This document shows, piece after piece, positions 19,370-28,777 of a stretch of DNA of 42,619 bases. The notes below the pieces were generated by a model, which had not been told where the DNA came from, searched no databases, and saw nothing but the letters and a program-made list of their open reading frames with translations. The stretch comes from Acidobacteriota bacterium. GTDB taxonomy: Bacteria > Acidobacteriota > Aminicenantia > Aminicenantales > Saccharicenantaceae. Numbering within the stretch: position 1 is the stretch's first letter; every line of letters begins with the position of its first letter. Position numbers and translations under genes: made by a program. The stretch lies in contig JAKPCG010000144.1 of the NCBI GenBank assembly GCA_029553365.1, positions 1-42,619 on the forward strand, given 5' to 3'.

Positions 19370-20521
19370 ATGAAAGAAAGTAAACTTCTTTTAATCCCGG
19401 GGCCAACGCCGGTTGATAGCCGGATTCTGGAAGTTTTATCCAGGCCCACTGTCTCTCATCTCAGTCCGGAAACAGTAGGAGCGTTGAGCGGGGCGGTAGA
19501 GAATATGAAGAAAATCGTCAGGACTAAGGATGGTCAACCCTTTATCCTGGCCGGGGCTGGAACACTGGCTATGGAGATAGCTTTATTGAACATCACCGCT
19601 GACTCTGATCACCTGCTGATTCTATCTCAGGGATTCTTCGGTCAGCGAATGGCAGAAATTGCGGAGGCGTTTGATCTGAAATATCGCTTACTCCAGAGTC
19701 CCTGGGGGAAGGTGGTTGGTGCCGATGAGCTGAGGAGTGAACTCAAAAAACACAAATATGAGGTGGTGGTTTGTACCCATGTTGACACAGCCACCGGTAG
19801 CTGTGCCCCGGTTGAGCTCTATGCTGAGGTTATAAGAGAGGAGGCGCCTGACGCCCTGCTGGTGGTGGATGGGGTTTGCGCCACGGGAGGAATTGAAGAG
19901 AATCTTGACAGCTGGGGGATTGATGTTATTTTAACCGCCGCTCAGAAATGTCTGGGTGCTCCTCCAGGACTGGCCATAGATGTTTTCTCAACAAGGGCGC
20001 TGGAAAAGAGGAAGAAACTGCCGAAGGTTAAGGCTTATTATGCTGATATCCTGCGCTGGCTGCCGGTGATGGAAAATCCGAAAAAATATTTTTCCACCCC
20101 GGCCGTCAATGAAATCAGAGCGTTTTATGAAGCTACCCATCTTGTCCTGGAAGAAGGACTGGAAAAGCGTTTCGAAAGGCACGAACGTTATGCCTCGGCC
20201 ATCAGAAGCGGCCTCAGATCGCTTGGGTTTTCAATCTACACGGACGAAACCTGCCTGGCCTCGACCCTATCTGTAGTGAGTTATCCGGAAGGAATAGAAG
20301 ATCAGAGTTTCAGACAGAAGCTGGATGAATTTGGAGTGGTGGTGGCCGGTGGACTCGGGCCAACTGCTGGACAGGTTTTCCGGCTGGGTCATATGGGTAA
20401 TTTAACCAGGGCAGATATTATTTTTGCCTTCGATGCTCTGGAGAAAACGTTGCTGGCCCTGGGCGGGGAGGTTTCTCTGGGGGATGGTGTGGAAACAGTC
20501 AGATCTCTTCTGATAAAATAA
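19370..20521 (+). CDS. Class V aminotransferase (alanine-glyoxylate/serine-pyruvate aminotransferase-like)
   Basis: LLIPGPTPVDSRILEVLSRPTVSHLSP, VDGVCATGG, TAAQKCLGAPPGLA (PLP Lys). Start at 19370 after an AGAAGGAAG ribosome-binding site. Confidence 0.92.
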   Translation: MKESKLLLIPGPTPVDSRILEVLSRPTVSHLSPETVGALSGAVENMKKIVRTKDGQPFILAGAGTLAMEIALLNITADSDHLLILSQGFFGQRMAEIAEAFDLKYRLLQSPWGKVVGADELRSELKKHKYEVVVCTHVDTATGSCAPVELYAEVIREEAPDALLVVDGVCATGGIEENLDSWGIDVILTAAQKCLGAPPGLAIDVFSTRALEKRKKLPKVKAYYADILRWLPVMENPKKYFSTPAVNEIRAFYEATHLVLEEGLEKRFERHERYASAIRSGLRSLGFSIYTDETCLASTLSVVSYPEGIEDQSFRQKLDEFGVVVAGGLGPTAGQVFRLGHMGNLTRADIIFAFDALEKTLLALGGEVSLGDGVETVRSLLIK

Positions 20522-20587
20522 ACTGCCGTGATTTAGGATTCTTTATCTGCTCAGACTCAGTCCAAATCTAATGTAAAGAGGCAACAG

Positions 20588-21664
20588 ATGAAAAAAGAAG
20601 TGTATTTTATAGAAGCCAGCCGGGAAGAGGGACCAGAAGTTATTGCCAGGAAAGCTCTGGCGATTTATCGCGCCCTCGGTTTTAACGAAAGAATAGAAGC
20701 GGAAGATTTCGTCGCTTTAAAAATTCATTTTGGTGAAAAAAATAATACCGGTCATATTAAACCTCAATGGCTGACCGGGATTATTAATGATGTTTTGAAG
20801 AAGAGTGAGCGGGCGTTTTTGTCCGACAGCAACACTCTTTATGTTGGTCGTCGGTCAAATTCGGTTGATCACCTTCGGCTGGCCTGGGAACACGGCTTCC
20901 GACAGGAAATAGTCAAAATTCCGGTAATTATTGCTGATGGTCTGGTTGGCCGGGAAAAAGTAGAACTTAAAGTCGATGGGAGCCGGGTTCAAAGCTCACG
21001 GATTGCCAGTGCTTTTCTCAGTTCACAGGTCATGATTTGCTTATCTCATGTTACCGGGCATGTTCAAACCGGGGTGGGGGCGGCCATTAAAAATCTCGGG
21101 ATGGGCTGTGCTTCGAGAGCCGGCAAACTGGATCAGCATTCGGTTGTCCACCCCCGGGTTAGTGCCAGACAGTGCCGGAATTGTGGAGTCTGTCTTGATT
21201 ATTGTCCGGCTGAAGCCATCAGGCAAACAAGAGATCAGGCTATCATTGATGATGAAAAATGCATTGGCTGCGGCGAGTGCCTGGTTGTCTGCCGCTTTGG
21301 AGCCATCAAGATGAAATGGGATGAGGATTCCCGGCGTCTGCAAGAAAAAATGGCTGAATATGCACTGGCGGTCAAAAGTCATTTCGGGGACAAAATATCT
21401 TTTATCAATTTTATCCTCCAGGTTACCAAGGATTGTGATTGTATGGCCAGGAACCAGGCCGGAGTGGTTCGCGATATCGGGATAGCCGGTTCATTGGATC
21501 CAGTAGCTTTAGATCGGGCTTCTATTGACCTGGTCAATCAGGCTGCTGGTAAAGATGCTTTCCGTCAGGGTTATAACCTTGACTGGTCAATTCAGCTGGC
21601 CCACGGGGAAAAAATAGGACTTGGTTCACAGGATTATCAACTGGTTGAGATTAAAGAGCGTTGA
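20588..21664 (+). CDS. DUF362-type protein with two [4Fe-4S] ferredoxin motifs
   Basis: CRNCGVCLDYCPAEAI and CIGCGECLVVCRFGAI; N-terminal region matches the DUF362 style (VALKIHFGEKNNTGHIKP). Confidence 0.9.
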   Translation: MKKEVYFIEASREEGPEVIARKALAIYRALGFNERIEAEDFVALKIHFGEKNNTGHIKPQWLTGIINDVLKKSERAFLSDSNTLYVGRRSNSVDHLRLAWEHGFRQEIVKIPVIIADGLVGREKVELKVDGSRVQSSRIASAFLSSQVMICLSHVTGHVQTGVGAAIKNLGMGCASRAGKLDQHSVVHPRVSARQCRNCGVCLDYCPAEAIRQTRDQAIIDDEKCIGCGECLVVCRFGAIKMKWDEDSRRLQEKMAEYALAVKSHFGDKISFINFILQVTKDCDCMARNQAGVVRDIGIAGSLDPVALDRASIDLVNQAAGKDAFRQGYNLDWSIQLAHGEKIGLGSQDYQLVEIKER

Positions 21665-21783
21665 TTTCGGCAGCTGTCACCCTGTGAGCTGGTCAGTGGG
21701 GCTAAATTATAATTGTAGGGGCCCAACAGGGAAGTTCCTCTCTATTGTTGATTTTTCTTCGACGGGCAACGTCCACTAAAGAA

Positions 21784-22320
21784 TTAACTGGCAGTTAAAC
21801 GTAATAGAGTTGCCTCATAGACGTCCAGATCTGAGTCTGTATATAGAACGAAGCGGATTCTTTTGACCCATTTAAGCCGGGGCACCATCTCCAGCACAGT
21901 TTTCAGAGCAATGCTGGTAGCTTTTTCCAGAGGGAAACGGAAGAAACCGGTGGATATAGCCGGAAAGGCGATAGATTCAATCTGGTGTTCTTCAGCCAGC
22001 TCCAGAGCACGGCGATAACAGCTGGCCAGAAGTTCATTGGCCGGTTCATCGACTCCATAAACAGGGCCAAGGCAATGGATGACATATTTATTGGGGAGGT
22101 TATGTCCGCCGGTAATAACCGCCTCGCCTGGTTCAATCGGGGCTAATGGTCGGCATTCTTCTTCCAGACCAGGGCCGGCGGCTTCATGGATAGCTCCAGC
22201 TGCCCCACCGCCGGGCTGCAAATGAGCATTAGCCGGGTTAACAACGGCCATAACATCTGGCTGGTTGGCAATATTGCCCTTAACACACTCTATAATGACA
22301 CCGGAAATTTCTTTTTGCAT
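21784..22320 (-). CDS. Macro domain protein (ADP-ribose binding/hydrolysing)
   Basis: VKGNIANQPDVMAVVNPANAHLQPGGGAAGAIHEAAG and IAFPAISTGFFRFP. Confidence 0.93.
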   Translation of the reverse strand: MQKEISGVIIECVKGNIANQPDVMAVVNPANAHLQPGGGAAGAIHEAAGPGLEEECRPLAPIEPGEAVITGGHNLPNKYVIHCLGPVYGVDEPANELLASCYRRALELAEEHQIESIAFPAISTGFFRFPLEKATSIALKTVLEMVPRLKWVKRIRFVLYTDSDLDVYEATLLRLTAS

Positions 22321-22588
22321 CTTTCCATTCCCTCCTTAAGATTAAAACGTTTTACCCTTCTGGAAGTTACAGCCAGAATATAAATTTATCCATTTAAAAA
22401 TTCAAGATAAATTTAACCAGCTTCAGGTGCTACCGGCTAATAGCAAAAGTGAGACTGACCCCACTCTGAGGTAACGGGATTTAGTATTCTCTGGCACTTT
22501 ATAGAAGAACCGCTGAAAATATAATATAATGCTGAAAAAATGAGTGCCGAATAATAACAAGAATGGCCTGGAAACAGGAGGGAAAATC

Positions 22589-23503
22589 ATGGAAAGAATA
22601 TTAAATCGGACAAAAGGACAGGGAATTATACTTCTGGCTTTGATAGTTTTGTGTTTGCTTTTACCTGAAAACGGGCAGGCTCAGCCCGCCGGAAAAGTGC
22701 AGGAAGGGCTGAAATTTTCGAGTCAGATCCTCGGCCAGGAAGTCAGATATACCGTTTATCTTCCCCCTGATTATGACACCTCTAACCGACGCTATCCCGT
22801 TGTCTATCTTCTTCATGGCTATACAGATAACGATATGGCCTGGGTTCAGTTTGGCCAGGTAAATCTGATCGTGGATAGAGCTATTGCTTCCGGTGAGCTA
22901 CCGCCGATAATAATTGTCATGCCGGATGGGGGAGTTAGCTGGTACATCAATGATTATCAGGGCAAGGTGCGTTATGAAGACATGTTCTGTCAGGAACTCA
23001 TACCTTATATTGATTCTAATTATCGTACCAGAGCAGCCAGAGAGTTTCGAGGAGTGGCCGGTTTATCAATGGGCGGGTGGGGAACCTTAATTTACGGTTT
23101 GCGCCATCCCGATCTGTTCGCGGCCGCGGCTGCCTTCAGCGCAGCTGTCTGGACAGATGAAGAAATAATCGCTACCGATGACAAGACTTATGAGCAAATC
23201 TTTGCCCGGCTTTATGGTCCTGGACTTAAAGGCCGGGAGCGGCTGACCCCTCATTTCCAGAGTTACAATCCCCTTCAGCTGGTTAAAATGTTACCAGTTG
23301 ATAAAATAAAACAGGTCAGGTTTTATTTAGATTGCGGTGATGATGATTTTCTTTATAAAGGCAACGCTGCTCTTCATGTGGCTATGCGCGATCGTAAGAT
23401 TCCTCATGAAGCCAGGATGAGGGATGGCGGTCATACCTGGAGCTACTGGCGAACAGGCATTCTGGATGGTTTGAAGTTTATCAGTGCCAGCTTTAGCCGG
23501 TAA
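22589..23503 (+). CDS. Secreted esterase D / EstA-like alpha/beta hydrolase
   Basis: Signal peptide; RYPVVYLLHGYTDND, GVAGLSMGGWGTL (GxSxG), DGGHTWSYWR. GGAGGG ribosome-binding site before the 22589 ATG; the ORF track starts at 22544. Confidence 0.9.
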   Translation: MERILNRTKGQGIILLALIVLCLLLPENGQAQPAGKVQEGLKFSSQILGQEVRYTVYLPPDYDTSNRRYPVVYLLHGYTDNDMAWVQFGQVNLIVDRAIASGELPPIIIVMPDGGVSWYINDYQGKVRYEDMFCQELIPYIDSNYRTRAAREFRGVAGLSMGGWGTLIYGLRHPDLFAAAAAFSAAVWTDEEIIATDDKTYEQIFARLYGPGLKGRERLTPHFQSYNPLQLVKMLPVDKIKQVRFYLDCGDDDFLYKGNAALHVAMRDRKIPHEARMRDGGHTWSYWRTGILDGLKFISASFSR

Positions 23504-23682
23504 ACCGTTCCCCGCTGGCCTTCGTTGTGTCAGAGCTGGCCCGGGGCTTTTAAAATCAAAAACTTTTTTCTTAACCACGGAGAAGATATAGCCCGGGGAA
23601 GCCAATAATTTTAAAAAAAATTTTGCTTCTCTGGCTTTCAATCAGGTAAAATGAGATAACTTTTTGACCGGTATGGAAACAG

Positions 23683-25092
23683 ATGGAAAAACGAAGTTTT
23701 AAACTGCCTCATACGCTGGTTTTAATTTACTGGTTGGTCATCCTGGTTTATGTCCTGGCTTTAATTCTGCCATCAGGCGAGTTCCAGCGGACTGAAAAAA
23801 CCGTTCAGGGTCAGACCAGGCTGATGACGGTCCCCGGGACCTACCACCAGGTCGAAAAGAAATGGCTGGGACCGGAATGGCTGCTGATTGCCCCTATTCG
23901 GGGCTTTGAGGATGCTTCTTTAATTATTATTTTGATTTTTATTTTTGGTGGGACCTTTGGCATTCTAACCAGATCCGGTGCGATTGATGCGGGCATTCGT
24001 CGCCTGGCCGATTTTTTTGGTCGGAACCCCAGACTAAGAATTATGGTCATACCTGTCTTAATGTTAGTCTTCTCCCTGGCAGGCAGTGTTTATGGTATGG
24101 CTGAAGAGTCCATTCCTTTTGTCCTGATTTTTATTCCTTTTGCTCTTTCTCTTGGCTATGATTCAATTGTCGGAGTGGCTATTCCTTTTTTAGGCTCGGC
24201 TGTTGGCTTTGCTGCCGCTTTTTTTAATCCCTTTACGGTTGGTATCGCTCAGGGACTGGCTGAACTGCCTCTCTACTCGGGGCTCGCTTACCGGCTTATC
24301 CTGTGGTTTATCATGACGGCGGTGGGAATTGCCTTTGTGATGGTTTATGCTGAGAAAATCAGGAAAAATCCAGAGCTCAGCCCGGTCTATGATCTTGACC
24401 GGGAGCGTCTTCTACAGCAGGCGAATTCGACCCAGAAATCAGAGTGGGGGACCGCTGAGAAATTGATTATCGCCACCCTTTTCGGGGGAATTGGCTTTCT
24501 AATTTATGGTATTCTGGCTAAAGGCTGGTATATGGAGGAAATTGCTGCCCTTTTTCTGGCTATTGGTCTCGTCTCAGGTTTTCTGGCCAGAATGAAGGCC
24601 TCAACCATAGCTATAAATTTCCTGGATGGGGCCAAAGACATGATGAATGTGTCGCTTATTATTGCCTGCGGGAGGGCTGTCCTGATTATCTTAAGAGAAG
24701 CAGCTGTCCTTGATACCATGCTCCAGGGAGCAGCTAATCTCATTGCTGGAGTCCCTTCGATTTTGACTGCCCAGGTGATATTCCTCGTTCAGGCTGTCAT
24801 CAATTTCTTCGTTCACTCTGGCACAGCTCAGGCTGCCCTGACCATGCCCATCATAGCGCCACTCAGTGATCTGATAGGTATCACCCGGCAAACCTCGGTT
24901 CTGGCTTTCCAGCTGTGTGAAGTCATCAATCCAGTTCTGCCAACATCAGCTGTCACCATGGGAGTGCTGGGTGTAGCCAGGATACCCTGGGAAAAATGGG
25001 CAAAATGGTTCCTCCCGCTGATGCTGATTCTATCGGTATTAAGTCTGCTGGCTTTAATCCCGCCGGTTCTGTTTAAGTGGGGTCCGTTTTGA
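23683..25092 (+). CDS. YfcC/C4-dicarboxylate-arginine antiporter-type (PF03606-like) transporter
   Basis: FIFGGTFGILTRSGAIDAGI, YGMAEESIPFVLIFIPFALSLGYDSIVGVAIPFLGSAVGFAAAFFNPFTVGIAQ. Confidence 0.9.
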   Translation: MEKRSFKLPHTLVLIYWLVILVYVLALILPSGEFQRTEKTVQGQTRLMTVPGTYHQVEKKWLGPEWLLIAPIRGFEDASLIIILIFIFGGTFGILTRSGAIDAGIRRLADFFGRNPRLRIMVIPVLMLVFSLAGSVYGMAEESIPFVLIFIPFALSLGYDSIVGVAIPFLGSAVGFAAAFFNPFTVGIAQGLAELPLYSGLAYRLILWFIMTAVGIAFVMVYAEKIRKNPELSPVYDLDRERLLQQANSTQKSEWGTAEKLIIATLFGGIGFLIYGILAKGWYMEEIAALFLAIGLVSGFLARMKASTIAINFLDGAKDMMNVSLIIACGRAVLIILREAAVLDTMLQGAANLIAGVPSILTAQVIFLVQAVINFFVHSGTAQAALTMPIIAPLSDLIGITRQTSVLAFQLCEVINPVLPTSAVTMGVLGVARIPWEKWAKWFLPLMLILSVLSLLALIPPVLFKWGPF

Positions 25093-25211
25093 ACCAAATT
25101 CTGAATTAAGACCGGGCTGGCCCAGCTCCTTTTGTCAGCGGTGTCAATTCAGAGAAAGAGTAGAACATTCAGATTGGATATATCTGACCCAAGCAGCGCC
25201 TGATAATATGG

Positions 25212-26189
25212 TCAGATCAGACTTTCGATCTGATCAGGGAAATGCCGCAAACCCCACATCAATTTGACACACAGAGACTCCAGGCTTTCTTCGTGGCCCT
25301 CAATTGCTCCCAGTTCTAAAGCCTTTCGGCCAACTTCGTATAAAGGCATCAGCGTCCTGCCATGAAGACACTGGGAGGTAACGATAACCGGAAGATTTCT
25401 TTCTCTGGCTTTCCGGAAAAAATTCTCAAAGCCATAAGGAATATTGCCGGTACCGTAAGCTCTGATGATCAAACCCTTTAACTTCTGATCAGCAAGAAGA
25501 AGTTCCAGACCATGGGGGTCACAGCCCGGACTCAGGGTATAAACAAAAATGTTGGGCTCAAAGCCAGGCCTGATTTCGACTTGATGGGGTTCCCTGTTTC
25601 TCTTCTTAACCCAGTCTTTTATTTTAATATCTATGGCAATCTCACCAGCATCTTCGCTGTTGACACTCAAAAAGGCATCCAGTTTCGATTCAGAAGCCTT
25701 GCTGGCCCTTGAGCCCAGAATTATTCTTTCATCGAAGACAATAAATACTCCTGAAATATCCATAATGGCCACCCGGAAGGCATTGACCAGATTGCGGCGA
25801 GCATCGCTTTCGATTTTTTCACCGGGAATCTGACTGCCGGTGAGGACAACCGGCTTTCCCAGCCCAATAATCGCCAGGCTGAGGGCAGAAGCGGTGTAGG
25901 CCATAGTATCCGTCCCGTGAGTGATAACAAACCCATCATAATCCTGGTATTTAGCCTTTATTTGGTAAAGCATTTTGTCCCAGTCAGCAGGGGTGATATT
26001 GGTGCTGTCGATATTAGCGATGAATTCAATATCATAGTCAGCGATAGTGCTGAGTCTTGGCTCAACATTCTGGAGAATACTAATGGCCGAATCCTGGCTA
26101 TCAGGGACAGCCAGCGATCCGTCTTCTTTTTCTTCCATGACGATTGTCCCCCCACAAAATAGAATTAATACTTTCTTTTTATCTTCCAT
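25212..26189 (-). CDS. Asparaginase family protein
   Basis: VLILFCGGTIVME and DGFVITHGTDTMAYTASALS (both catalytic Thr motifs). Start at MEDKKKV preferred; the ORF track starts at 26204. Confidence 0.92.
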   Translation of the reverse strand: MEDKKKVLILFCGGTIVMEEKEDGSLAVPDSQDSAISILQNVEPRLSTIADYDIEFIANIDSTNITPADWDKMLYQIKAKYQDYDGFVITHGTDTMAYTASALSLAIIGLGKPVVLTGSQIPGEKIESDARRNLVNAFRVAIMDISGVFIVFDERIILGSRASKASESKLDAFLSVNSEDAGEIAIDIKIKDWVKKRNREPHQVEIRPGFEPNIFVYTLSPGCDPHGLELLLADQKLKGLIIRAYGTGNIPYGFENFFRKARERNLPVIVTSQCLHGRTLMPLYEVGRKALELGAIEGHEESLESLCVKLMWGLRHFPDQIESLI

Positions 26190-26494
26190 CTTAATTCTCC
26201 CCATGAACAGCCATGATTGGTGATTTTAGCATTTTTTCGGCTAAGGAAGTTAAAAACTCTTAGGCTAAGGTCATTTTGAGAACAGGTGGGAGTTGAATAA
26301 ATTAGAAATTTTGCCTATTATCATTTTGATAAAAGCCTGACTGAGTTTGGGCTTTTTTGAGTCAGGGACATAAAGAGGAAGATCTTTAACCTGGCTCTGG
26401 TCTCCAAAAAGAAGCGATCTGCCCGGTTAACAGGGATAAATGAACAGAGCAATAAAGAACATAATTATAAAAAGATTAAGGTCAGGAGGTCAGG

Positions 26495-28657
26495 ATGAAA
26501 TTTAAAACCAGGCTTATCATTTCTGTCTTGCTTATCGGACTGGTAATCTGGCCGCTGGCGGCTCTGGCCGATGAAGGGATGTGGATGCCGCATCAAATGA
26601 AGATGCTTAACCTTGAACAGCTCGGGCTGAAAATGAATCCTGATGACCTCTACCGGCTGGATGGCACAGGTCTAATGAGCGCGGTGGTCAACCTGGGAGG
26701 AGGAACAGGTGAGTTTGTCAGCCCCGAGGGGCTAATTCTTACCAATCATCATGTTGCTTTTGGGGCTGTACAGAGGGCAGCCAGCAAAGAGAACGATTAT
26801 ATTACTTATGGTTTTCTGGCTCGCAAGCGAAGCGAGGAAATCCCGGCTCAGGGTTATACCGCTGACATTCTCCTCGGCTATGAAGAAGTGACTGGCCGGG
26901 TTTTAGCTAAAGTCAAACCGAAAATGACCCCGGCCCAAAAATACGAAGCAATAGAAAAAGCGGTCAATCAAATTATAGCTGAAGCAGAAAAACAGGGACC
27001 TGATATCCGGGCCAGCGTGGCCTCCATGTACAGTGGCAACCAGTATTTTTTATTTCGCTTTAAAAGGATCAAAGATATCCGGATAGTTTATGTTCCGCCT
27101 CTCGATCTGGGCAATTTTGGCGGGGAAGTTGACAACTGGATCTGGCCACGCCATACCTGCGATTTTTCTTTCTTGCGGGCCTATGTTTCGAAGGAAGGAG
27201 TAGGTGTTGACTATAGCCCGGATAATGTTCCCTACCAACCGAAAGTCTTCTTAAAGCTGTCGCCAGAAGGGGTTAAGGAAGGCGACTTTACTTTTGTGAT
27301 GGGTTATCCTGGCCGGACTTACCGGAATTATACGGCCGCTGAAATTGAGTCTGATTTAAATTCCATGGTCAAGAGGATTGACGAATATAAAGATATTATT
27401 AAATTCATTGAGACAGCCAGCAAAGGTAATAAAGAAACTGAAATTCGCTACGCCAGTATGCTCAAAGGTCTTTATAATTCACTTAAAAATATGGAAGGTA
27501 AAGTCGAGGGTATGAAGAAGATTGATTTAATCGTCAGGAAGAAAGAACAGGAAAAGGAATTTATCAACTGGGTCAATTCTTCACCTGACAGGCAGAAAAA
27601 ATATGGCCAGGTTCTGGATCAGATGGCTGAATTTATGAAACGCTATGAAAATTATGCAGCCAAAAATGAACTTCTAAGCAGTATAATGAGCCCTTATTTT
27701 GGCTCGACCCTTTTATCTCAAGCCTACACGATTTACCGGACTGTTCTGGAGAGACAGAAACCCGATAAAGATCGGGAACTTGCCTATCAGGATAGGAATC
27801 TTCCCTATATCAAGCAGCGGATTCAACTGGCTGAACGTGGTTACGTTTTTGATACCGACCGAGAATTCTTCAAACATCAGCTGAAAAAAATGATGGGCCT
27901 GCCGCCTGAAAAAATTCCGGCCGTTTTCCGGCCATTAATTGCTCAAGGTTCGGAAAAAGCAATTGAAGAATATGTCGATAATCTCTATCAAAAAACCCAG
28001 CTTGGATCGTCCGAAAAGAGACTGGCCTTACTTGAGCTTAAGCCAGCTGAACTGCTTAAGACTAATGATCCTTTTATCCTGCTCGCAGCTGAACTGGAAA
28101 AGGAGCTAAAGGTGGTTCGCGAAGAAAGCAAAGCCTGGAATCAGCAAAGGCAGGACCTGAAGAAGGCTTATGAGGCTGCCCTGCTCGAAATGAAGGGTGG
28201 TAAGCTCGCACCTGACGCCAACAGTACTATTCGCTTTACTTATGGCCTGGTCGAAGGCTATATCCCGCGAGATGCGGTTGTTTATAAACCGATTACGACT
28301 TTAAAGGGAGTCATGGAAAAAGAGACCGGAGTCGAACCCTTCCGTGTTCCTGACAGGTTAAAACAGCTCTACCAGCAACGTGATTTCGGCCGTTATGAAG
28401 ATCCGATCCTGAAGGATGTTCCAGCCTGCTTTCTTAATACCACCAATGTGACCGGCGGTAATTCCGGTTCGCCCACACTTAATGCAAAAGGAGAGCAGGT
28501 GGGGATTATCTTTGATATGACTTATGAGAGTGTGATCGGTGATTATTTTATTATTCCGGAATGGCAACGATCGATCAGTGTTGATATCAGATATGTTCTT
28601 TTTATTACGGAAAAATTTTCCGGTGCTACCAATGTCATGAAGGAGCTCGGTTTTTAG
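26495..28657 (+). CDS. S46 family dipeptidyl-peptidase (DPP7/DPP11-like), secreted
   Basis: Signal peptide; DEGMWMPHQM, LTNHHVAFGAVQ (His), GGNSGSPTLNAKGEQVGIIFD (Ser657), WQRSISVDIRYVLFI. Confidence 0.94.
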   Translation: MKFKTRLIISVLLIGLVIWPLAALADEGMWMPHQMKMLNLEQLGLKMNPDDLYRLDGTGLMSAVVNLGGGTGEFVSPEGLILTNHHVAFGAVQRAASKENDYITYGFLARKRSEEIPAQGYTADILLGYEEVTGRVLAKVKPKMTPAQKYEAIEKAVNQIIAEAEKQGPDIRASVASMYSGNQYFLFRFKRIKDIRIVYVPPLDLGNFGGEVDNWIWPRHTCDFSFLRAYVSKEGVGVDYSPDNVPYQPKVFLKLSPEGVKEGDFTFVMGYPGRTYRNYTAAEIESDLNSMVKRIDEYKDIIKFIETASKGNKETEIRYASMLKGLYNSLKNMEGKVEGMKKIDLIVRKKEQEKEFINWVNSSPDRQKKYGQVLDQMAEFMKRYENYAAKNELLSSIMSPYFGSTLLSQAYTIYRTVLERQKPDKDRELAYQDRNLPYIKQRIQLAERGYVFDTDREFFKHQLKKMMGLPPEKIPAVFRPLIAQGSEKAIEEYVDNLYQKTQLGSSEKRLALLELKPAELLKTNDPFILLAAELEKELKVVREESKAWNQQRQDLKKAYEAALLEMKGGKLAPDANSTIRFTYGLVEGYIPRDAVVYKPITTLKGVMEKETGVEPFRVPDRLKQLYQQRDFGRYEDPILKDVPACFLNTTNVTGGNSGSPTLNAKGEQVGIIFDMTYESVIGDYFIIPEWQRSISVDIRYVLFITEKFSGATNVMKELGF

Positions 28658-28700
28658 CAGCCCAAAAGACGTTCATCTGGCTAAAAAGATGCTATTATTT

Positions 28701-28743
28701 AAGCCCGGGGCCCGGGTTGAACCGGGTCCCAGGCTTATTTTTC
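28701..28743 (+). terminator. Rho-independent terminator after the S46 peptidase gene
   Basis: AAGCCCGGGGCCCGG-GTTGAA-CCGGGTCCCAGGCTT: 15-bp stem with one C.A mismatch and one G.U, followed by TATTTTT. Confidence 0.85.
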
Positions 28744-28777
28744 AGCTTGCCTGAAACAGGTGGAGATTAAAATATTC

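Noticed and set aside
23539-23598. Two GCCCGGGG words 52 bp apart after the esterase gene
   Set aside because: Short, self-palindromic words without a convincing extended stem or T-tract; not called as a terminator.
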